From Actinomycetota bacterium (GTDB lineage Bacteria; Actinomycetota; Acidimicrobiia; Acidimicrobiales; Ilumatobacteraceae), in the NCBI GenBank assembly GCA_005788205.1, contig SXYT01000131.1, forward strand, positions 1 to 5,668: a stretch of DNA of 5,668 nucleotides, given 5' to 3'. Below the pieces are notes generated by a model. The model saw nothing but the letters and a program-made list of their open reading frames with translations, was not told where the DNA came from and did not search any database. This document shows positions 1 to 4,267 of the stretch, in pieces. Made by a program: the position numbers and the translations under genes. The first letter of the stretch is position 1. Every line of letters starts with the position of its first letter.

Positions 1-42
1 CAGCTTGGAAGGCTGGAACTCTAGCCATTGAGCTACACCCGC
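1..42 (-). tRNA. tRNA-Gly (anticodon UCC), 5' part only
   Basis: Read on the minus strand from position 42, the sequence begins GCGGGTG (5' acceptor strand), then TA, then a D-arm with stem GCTC/GAGT, then the anticodon stem CCAGC and loop CTTCCAA. The anticodon TCC lies at positions 7-9 and decodes GGA (and GGG by wobble). The window ends inside the 3' side of the anticodon stem (GCTG visible), so the variable loop, T-arm and 3' acceptor strand are missing. The 5' end lies 17 bp downstream of the dedA stop on the same strand. It could be processed from a dedA read-through transcript or be made from its own promoter overlapping the dedA stop. The identity is secure because the D-arm, anticodon stem and 7-nt loop all fit; the rest of the gene cannot be assessed. 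Confidence 0.93.
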
Positions 43-56
43 GTGTGTGGAGCAGA

Positions 57-62
57 AGCCTA
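57..62 (-). promoter_or_regulatory. possible -10 element for the tRNA-Gly gene
   Basis: The minus strand reads TAGGCT here. It fits the actinobacterial TANNNT -10 pattern and overlaps the dedA stop codon TAG (62-60). Transcription would begin near position 50, giving a leader of about 8 nt before the mature tRNA 5' end at 42. No recognisable -35 box is present 16-19 bp upstream. Short TANNNT matches arise by chance, so this is tentative; the tRNA may simply be transcribed through from dedA. Confidence 0.25.
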
Positions 63-659
63 CCGAGAACGGCGCGCGCGGAGCACGAGCCAGCCGAGGC
101 CCACAACAGCTGCCGCGACCACCGCGTACTGCAGGTAGTCGCCCCATTTGCCGGCCTTCTCCCACTGGTCGCCGAGGCCCCACCCGACGGCGACCCACAC
201 CGTGTTCCACACGAGCGAACCTGCGGCAGTGAGGAGGGTGAACCGTCCGAGCGGCATCCTGTCCGAGCCGGCAGGGATGGAGACGACGGAGCGGACGACG
301 GGGATGAGGCGGCCGAACAGGACGACCTTCGTGCCATGCCTCTCGAACCACACGAAGCCCTTGTGCACGTCCGACTTCTTGAGACCGATGACGCGCCCGA
401 TGCCGGCGAGGAACCTCTCGAGCCGTTCGTCCTGCACGAGCCGGCCGATGCCGTAGAGGAAGTACGCGCCGACGACGGAGCCGACCGTCGCCGCGACGAC
501 GCCACCGACGAATCCGAAGCGTCCCTCGCTCACGTTGAAGCCCGCGAGCAGGAGGATCAGTTCGGACGGGATGGGGGGAAAGATGTTCTCGAGGGCCACC
601 AGGAATGCGACGCCGACGAGACCGATGGCGTCGATGAGGTCCGTAGCCCACTGGATCAC
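60..659 (-). CDS. DedA-family (VTT/SNARE-associated) integral membrane protein
   Basis: Predicted inner-membrane protein of 199 residues, the usual size for the family. DedA proteins help maintain envelope homeostasis, and some members (the UptA type) recycle undecaprenyl phosphate across the membrane; which substrate this one handles is inferred only from the family. Seen in the sequence: a hydrophobic N-terminal segment running into E24-N-I-F-P-P-I-P-S-E33, the conserved acidic re-entrant motif; a glycine-rich membrane segment at about 49-72; the second signature G116-R-L-I-P-V-V-R123 followed by SIPAG (127-131); and hydrophobic segments at about 141-163 and 176-193, ending in a basic RARRSR tail. 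The start is GTG at 659. An in-frame TAG at 671-669, four codons upstream, rules out a longer protein, and a later start would remove the helix before E24. There is no strong Shine-Dalgarno. It lies 44 bp after corA and 17 bp before a tRNA-Gly. Confidence 0.93.
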   Translation of the reverse strand: MIQWATDLIDAIGLVGVAFLVALENIFPPIPSELILLLAGFNVSEGRFGFVGGVVAATVGSVVGAYFLYGIGRLVQDERLERFLAGIGRVIGLKKSDVHKGFVWFERHGTKVVLFGRLIPVVRSVVSIPAGSDRMPLGRFTLLTAAGSLVWNTVWVAVGWGLGDQWEKAGKWGDYLQYAVVAAAVVGLGWLVLRARRSR

Positions 660-665
660 GTGTCG

Positions 666-671
666 AGCCTA
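666..671 (-). promoter_or_regulatory. putative -10 element of a leaderless dedA promoter
   Basis: The minus strand reads TAGGCT, then exactly six bases (CGACAC), then the GTG start of dedA. A -10 hexamer at -12 to -7 puts the transcription start on the first base of the start codon, the standard geometry for leaderless actinobacterial mRNAs. The only purine run upstream (AGG, inside this hexamer) is a weak Shine-Dalgarno, so either reading is possible. There is no clear -35. It lies in the 44-bp gap after corA, so dedA may be transcribed independently of corA as well as by read-through. Confidence 0.4.
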
Positions 672-703
672 GTTGTGCGGGCCGTTGGGGGTCCGTGACC
701 CTG

Positions 704-1744
704 TCAGAGCCACTTGCGCCGGCGGAAGAACCAGACCTGGAAGACGGTGACTGCCACGATGGCAATCCAGGAGAACCCGTACCCGTAGTGCCATCTCGTC
801 TCGGGGATGTCATCGAAATTCTGTCCGTACAGACCGACGATGAATGTGGGCAGGAGCATGATCGAGGCGATCGCGCCCGTGAACCTGTTCGACGCGACGT
901 TCTCGTCGTCGTTCAGTTGCCTCATGAAGTCCTTTGTGGTCGTGATCGACGTGTCGACGGCCTGGAGGAGAGTGGAGAGGTTGAGCGAGTCGATGTAGAT
1001 GTCGGTGAGGTAGATCTCGAGCTCCTTCGAGAAGAGCTCGCGCCTGGCCCCCCCGGTTTCCTGCTTGATGTCGACACGGTCGTCATCGTTCACGAGGCTG
1101 CCGAGCACCGCGCTGGTCTCCGACACGACCGCGCGCATCGCCGGCATCTCGTGGCGCACCGCGGCGAGCGTGGGGCCGTGAATCTTGTACGCCTCCATGA
1201 TCCGCCGACGCACCTTGCTGGTGAGCCTCTCCGTCTCGCCCGGCTCGAGGGACTGTGTCAGGTCGATCCCGGAGCCCAGTTCCGACGTGCGCGCGTGCAC
1301 CATGGCCTGGAGGTTGACCGCGTCGTTGCTGAGCCTGACGATGACGTTGTCCAGCAGCTCGAGCAGGAACCTGCCCCCGGGCGCGGTGTCACCGCTGTAC
1401 TGGCGCTGCGTCCCGAGCGCCGGAACGATCGAATTCCAGTCGTGGGTGCTGGTGCGGTGGGTCGCCACCGAGATCGCCACGTGCCCGAAAGAGATCGCGA
1501 ACACGATGCGGTCGAAGTCGGCCTTCGTGTTCGCGGTGTCCGATGGCACGAACAGCATCCCGAACAGGTAGTCGCCGTGGTTCTCGATGCGGGGGAAGGG
1601 CGTCAGCTCGTGCTCGCGGTTGTCGAGCAGGTGCTCGCGCGCCACCGGGTGCAGCGGGGCGCCGATCGAGGCCTCGTAGGCGGAGAGCTCCGCCGGGTCG
1701 TCTGCGGTCATGTTGAGCCACGTGACCGCTGCACTGCCTGCCAT
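704..1744 (-). CDS. CorA-family divalent cation transporter with GQN in place of GMN
   Basis: Membrane channel of 346 residues, normal for CorA, which forms homopentamers that admit Mg2+ (or Co2+/Ni2+/Zn2+ in some members). An N-terminal cytoplasmic domain (about 1-180) is followed by a long, mostly helical stalk (about 190-285). Next come TM1 (about 289-305, ending VGLYGQNF), a short loop (DDIPETRWHYGYG), TM2 (about 323-340) and a basic C-terminus RRRKWL resembling the lysine-rich CorA tail. The filter motif at the end of TM1, normally YGMNF, is Y306-G-Q-N-F310; the codons at 818-826 clearly read GGA CAG AAT. The family call rests on the two C-terminal helices, the filter context and the overall length. 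Ion specificity cannot be assigned, because members with GxN filters (for example ZntB, GIN) differ in substrate. The start is ATG at 1744, supported by a -10 element six bases upstream and no Shine-Dalgarno; M12 is a less likely alternative. It is divergent from the LLM oxidoreductase gene. Confidence 0.92.
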   Translation of the reverse strand: MAGSAAVTWLNMTADDPAELSAYEASIGAPLHPVAREHLLDNREHELTPFPRIENHGDYLFGMLFVPSDTANTKADFDRIVFAISFGHVAISVATHRTSTHDWNSIVPALGTQRQYSGDTAPGGRFLLELLDNVIVRLSNDAVNLQAMVHARTSELGSGIDLTQSLEPGETERLTSKVRRRIMEAYKIHGPTLAAVRHEMPAMRAVVSETSAVLGSLVNDDDRVDIKQETGGARRELFSKELEIYLTDIYIDSLNLSTLLQAVDTSITTTKDFMRQLNDDENVASNRFTGAIASIMLLPTFIVGLYGQNFDDIPETRWHYGYGFSWIAIVAVTVFQVWFFRRRKWL

Positions 1745-1750
1745 GGACGA

Positions 1751-1756
1751 ATCGTA
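1751..1756 (-). promoter_or_regulatory. putative -10 element of a leaderless corA promoter
   Basis: The minus strand reads TACGAT (four of six matches to TATAAT, and TANNNT), followed by six bases (TCGTCC) and the ATG of the CorA-family gene. The predicted transcription start is the A of ATG. The upstream sequence on this strand is C-rich and contains no purine-rich Shine-Dalgarno, which agrees with leaderless translation. No -35 box is evident at the expected place (around 1774-1779). Confidence 0.5.
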
Positions 1757-1790
1757 GGGTGCGGGCGGGGGTGGGACGGGTGACGTGGGT

Positions 1791-1796
1791 TAGTGT
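1791..1796 (+). promoter_or_regulatory. putative -10 element of the LLM oxidoreductase promoter
   Basis: TAGTGT, preceded by GGT, matches the TANNNT pattern of actinobacterial housekeeping promoters. Transcription would begin near 1803 and give a leader of about 28 nt that contains the Shine-Dalgarno. No convincing -35 box lies 16-19 bp upstream. The element stands back to back with the putative corA -10, 34 bp away, so the two polymerase sites would overlap. Confidence 0.42.
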
Positions 1797-1815
1797 CGCT
1801 CCCGTCATCACCCCG

Positions 1816-1821
1816 AAAGGA
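1816..1821 (+). promoter_or_regulatory. Shine-Dalgarno that fixes the LLM oxidoreductase start at 1831
   Basis: AAAGGA lies nine bases before ATG 1831. The reading frame is open further upstream to a GTG at 1759, but that start would lie between the two promoter-like elements, has no Shine-Dalgarno and would add 24 residues of non-family sequence. The ribosome site therefore favours 1831. Confidence 0.8.
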
Positions 1822-1830
1822 CGGACCAAC

Positions 1831-2730
1831 ATGGGCAAGCCCGCAGTGAACATCGGCAAGGTCGGCATCTGGTATGGCGGCATCGACGCACTGCCGACAC
1901 CGAAGGCCCGCGAGGCAGCGCAGCTCGTGGAGAGCCTGGGGTACGGGGCCCTGTGGATCGCTGAGGCCGTCGGCCGGGACCCGTTCGTGTCATCGGCCGT
2001 CCTGTTGTCTGCCACAAAGACGCTCCCGCTCGCCACCGGCATCGCGAACATCTATGCCCGCGACCCCATGACGATGGCCGCCGGGCAGAAGACCCTCGCC
2101 GAGGCGTTCCCGGGACGGTTCCTGCTCGGCCTTGGTGTGAGCCACGGCCATCTAGTGGCGGGCATCCGCAAGCACGACTACTCCAAGCCCTACAGCTACA
2201 TGATCGACTACCTGGAGAAGATGTCGAAGGCCCTGTTCATGGCGACGGCGCCGGCCGAGGACCCCGGCATCCTTCTCGCCGCGCTCGGGCCGAAGATGCT
2301 CGAGCTGTCCGCCACCAAGGCGAACGGTGCCCACCCGTACTTCACCACCACCGAGCACACGAAGATCTCGCGTGACGTGATGGGCGCCGACGCCCTGCTC
2401 GCACCGGAGCAGATGGTGGTGCTGGAGACCGACCCCACCGAGGCGCGCCGCATCGCGCGTGCCGGCATGAAGATCTACCTGGGCCTGCCGAACTACGCGA
2501 ACAACCTCAAGCGCCTCGGCTTCACCGACGACGACATCGCCGACGGCGGCAGCGACCGTCTCGTGGATGCGATCGTGGCATGGGGCAGCGAAGAGAAGAT
2601 CGCCGCGCGCGTCGCTGAGCACCACGCCGCCGGTGCGGACCACGTGTGCGTGCAAGTCCTCATGGCCGACCCGCGCACGGCGCCGACCGCCGAGTTCACC
2701 CGCCTCGCCCCGGCACTGCTGGAAGTGTGA
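1831..2730 (+). CDS. LLM-class, predicted F420-dependent oxidoreductase (TIGR03620-like)
   Basis: Protein of 299 residues with a luciferase-like TIM-barrel fold. Enzymes of this class transfer hydride between coenzyme F420 (or flavin) and a small organic substrate in the cytoplasm. Visible signatures are G12-I-W near the N-terminus (first barrel strand), ELGYGALW-like SLGYGALWIAEAVGRDPF at 35-52, the strand and loop TGIANIYARDPMTMA at 69-83, PGRFLLGLGVSH at 94-105, and ALGPKMLELSATKANGAHPYF at about 151-171. Near the C-terminus come LGLPNYANNLKRLGF and a GGSDRLVDAIVAWG segment, then AGADHVCVQVL. As I recall it, this combination matches the actinobacterial F420 subfamily founded on MSMEG_4141. 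The cofactor is predicted from the family, not shown, and the substrate is unknown. The start ATG 1831 is chosen for its Shine-Dalgarno. The gene is divergent from corA and convergent with an aldehyde dehydrogenase 18 bp away. Confidence 0.9.
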   Translation: MGKPAVNIGKVGIWYGGIDALPTPKAREAAQLVESLGYGALWIAEAVGRDPFVSSAVLLSATKTLPLATGIANIYARDPMTMAAGQKTLAEAFPGRFLLGLGVSHGHLVAGIRKHDYSKPYSYMIDYLEKMSKALFMATAPAEDPGILLAALGPKMLELSATKANGAHPYFTTTEHTKISRDVMGADALLAPEQMVVLETDPTEARRIARAGMKIYLGLPNYANNLKRLGFTDDDIADGGSDRLVDAIVAWGSEEKIAARVAEHHAAGADHVCVQVLMADPRTAPTAEFTRLAPALLEV

Positions 2731-2748
2731 CCCCGCTGGGGCCAGGCC

Positions 2749-4176
2749 CTACATCTGGAGGCTCTTGATCTCCAGGAACTCCTCGAAGCCGTACTCACCG
2801 AGCTCGCGGCCGATGCCGGACTGCTTGTATCCGCCGAACGGCGCGTTCGCGTTGAAGGCGCCGCCGTTCACCTCGACCTGGCCGGTCCGCATGCGCCGGG
2901 CGATGCGCAGGGCCCGTTCCTTGTCGGCGGCAAAGACCGCGCCCGCCAGGCCGTACACGGTGCCGTTCGCGATGCGGACTGCGTCGTCGTCGTCCTCGTA
3001 GGGGATGATCGAGAGCACCGGGCCGAAGATCTCCTCCTGCTCGATGGTCATGCCGGGCTGCACGTTCGAGAACACGGTGGGGCGCACGTAGTAGCCCTTC
3101 TCGAGGCCCTCCGGCGCGCCGAGACCGCCGGCCACGAGCACCGCACCCTCGTCGATGCCTTTCTGGATGTACCCCTGCACGCGCTCGCGCTGTGCCGCGC
3201 TCGCGAGCGGCCCCAGGTTGGTGCCCTCCGCGAAGGGGTCGCCGACCTTCATGTTGTTCGCCACCAGCGCGGCTGCGGTCTCTGCCTCGGCCAGGCGCGC
3301 CCTCGGCACGAGCATGCGGGTGAGTGCGGAACAGGTCTGGCCGCTGTTCAGCATGGACTTGCCCACGCCGGCCATGACCGCCTTGCCGAACGTCTCGGCG
3401 TCGAGGTCGTCACAGATGATGTTGGCGCTCTTGCCGCCCAGTTCCAGGGCGATCTTCTTCACGGTCTCCGCACCGACCTGCATCACGCGCCTGCCGGCAC
3501 GTGTGGACCCGGTGAAGGACACCATGTCGATGTCCGGGCTGGCGGCGATCGCCTCGCCGACGACAGGGCCGGTGCCCGTGACCAGGTTGAACACGCCCGC
3601 GGGCAGGCCGACCTCGTGGATGATCTCGGCAAGCATGAACGCGTCGACCGGTGCGACCTCGCTGGGCTTCAGAACGACCGTGCAGCCCGCGGCCATCGCG
3701 TAGGCGACCTTCGCCGCGATCTGGTGCAGCGGGTAGTTCCACGGTGTGATGCAGCCGACAACGCCGATCGGCTCGCGCACGACCAAGGAGGAACCGATCT
3801 CCTTCGAGTACTGGAACGACTCGGCCACGGTGGCGGCGGTCTTGAACGAGTTCAGGGGGAGCCCGACCTGGATGACGTTGGACAGGGGCTTCGACATTCC
3901 GGTCTCGCGCGAGATCGCGCTCGCGATCTCGTCCATGCGGCCGCCGAGTGCGTCGCCGATCCGGCTCATGTACTTGGCACGCTCGGCCGCCGGCAGTGCG
4001 CTCCAGGACTCGAACGCCTCCTTTGCCGCCGCGGCTGCCTTTGCCACGTCACCGGCGGTGCCCTCGGGGATCGTCGCCATGACTTCCTCGGTGATGGAGT
4101 CATGCACCGCGATGGTCTTGGTTCCCTCGCTCGGCACCCACTGGCCGTTCACGTAGATCTTGTCGTAGTTGTTCAT
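2749..4176 (-). CDS. NAD(P)+-dependent aldehyde dehydrogenase, CddD-like
   Basis: Cytoplasmic enzyme of 475 residues, full length for the ALDH superfamily. It oxidises an aldehyde to the carboxylic acid with NAD(P)+. All the hallmarks are present: the Rossmann-type segment G141-C-I-T-P-W-N147-Y-P with the oxyanion-hole Asn147; K170-P-S-E173 for cofactor binding; FTGSTRAGR at 221-229; the general base Glu245 in LELGGKS; the nucleophile Cys282 in NSGQTCSALTR; EEIFGPVLSI at 381-390; and a C-terminal APFGGYKQSGIGRELG followed by a short oligomerisation strand. The NSGQTCSALTRMLVP context and the C-terminus resemble the CddD/SSP0762 subgroup, whose characterised member acts in cyclododecane degradation. 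The substrate here is unknown, since many ALDHs of this group are uncharacterised. The start ATG 4176 has an excellent GGAGGA six bases upstream. The gene converges with the LLM oxidoreductase gene and lies 91 bp downstream of the helicase gene on the same strand. Confidence 0.96.
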   Translation of the reverse strand: MNNYDKIYVNGQWVPSEGTKTIAVHDSITEEVMATIPEGTAGDVAKAAAAAKEAFESWSALPAAERAKYMSRIGDALGGRMDEIASAISRETGMSKPLSNVIQVGLPLNSFKTAATVAESFQYSKEIGSSLVVREPIGVVGCITPWNYPLHQIAAKVAYAMAAGCTVVLKPSEVAPVDAFMLAEIIHEVGLPAGVFNLVTGTGPVVGEAIAASPDIDMVSFTGSTRAGRRVMQVGAETVKKIALELGGKSANIICDDLDAETFGKAVMAGVGKSMLNSGQTCSALTRMLVPRARLAEAETAAALVANNMKVGDPFAEGTNLGPLASAAQRERVQGYIQKGIDEGAVLVAGGLGAPEGLEKGYYVRPTVFSNVQPGMTIEQEEIFGPVLSIIPYEDDDDAVRIANGTVYGLAGAVFAADKERALRIARRMRTGQVEVNGGAFNANAPFGGYKQSGIGRELGEYGFEEFLEIKSLQM

Positions 4177-4182
4177 GTCGGT

Positions 4183-4188
4183 TCCTCC
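4183..4188 (-). promoter_or_regulatory. strong Shine-Dalgarno of the aldehyde dehydrogenase gene
   Basis: The minus strand reads GGAGGA, six bases before ATG 4176. This fixes the start codon and is the strongest ribosome-binding site in the window. It contrasts with the corA and dedA starts, which have none or only a weak one. Confidence 0.9.
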
Positions 4189-4209
4189 GGGGGAGACGGG
4201 TTTCCCCGA

Positions 4210-4215
4210 ACGCTA
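4210..4215 (-). promoter_or_regulatory. putative -10 element of the aldehyde dehydrogenase promoter
   Basis: The minus strand reads TAGCGT, of TANNNT type and close to the TAGTGT proposed for the LLM gene. The predicted start near 4203 would give a 27-nt leader containing the Shine-Dalgarno, almost the same arrangement as the LLM promoter. There is no good -35. The element lies downstream of the hairpin that may end helicase transcription, which fits an independent unit. Confidence 0.38.
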
Positions 4216-4238
4216 GGCGACCGACTGGTTCGTGCGGC

Positions 4239-4264
4239 AGGCGGGCGACAGATGTCGCACGCCT
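4239..4264 (-). terminator. hairpin after the helicase stop codon, probable terminator without a U-tract
   Basis: Two 12-base arms, 4264-4253 and 4250-4239 as read on the minus strand (AGGCGTGCGACA and TGTCGCCCGCCT), pair at 11 of 12 positions; the only mismatch is T opposite C. The central TC plus the flanking A and T make a short loop. The structure begins three bases after the helicase stop codon (4270-4268). No T-run follows, so it is not a classical intrinsic terminator. Hairpins without U-tracts are often predicted after actinobacterial genes, so a role in termination or 3'-end protection is inferred. Confidence 0.5.
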
Positions 4265-4267
4265 CGT

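Noticed and set aside
689..701. GGGTC-ACG-GACCC hairpin just after the corA stop codon (minus strand)
   Set aside because: It has five pairs with a 3-nt loop and no U-tract. It could be a weak attenuator but is within chance for this composition.
695..1783. Long plus-strand open frame of 362 codons antisense to the CorA gene
   Set aside because: Its product is Arg/Asp/Val-rich and shows no known motif. It is the kind of shadow frame that GC-rich codon use leaves opposite a real gene, and the minus-strand CorA motifs account for the region.
1759..1830. Longer N-terminus for the LLM oxidoreductase starting at GTG 1759
   Set aside because: It would add 24 residues unlike the family, has no ribosome site and runs through the proposed promoter. 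ATG 1831 has a good Shine-Dalgarno.
2731..2741. CCCC-GCT-GGGG hairpin between the convergent LLM and ALDH genes as a bidirectional terminator
   Set aside because: The stem is only four pairs with a 3-nt loop and no T-run on either side; too weak to call.
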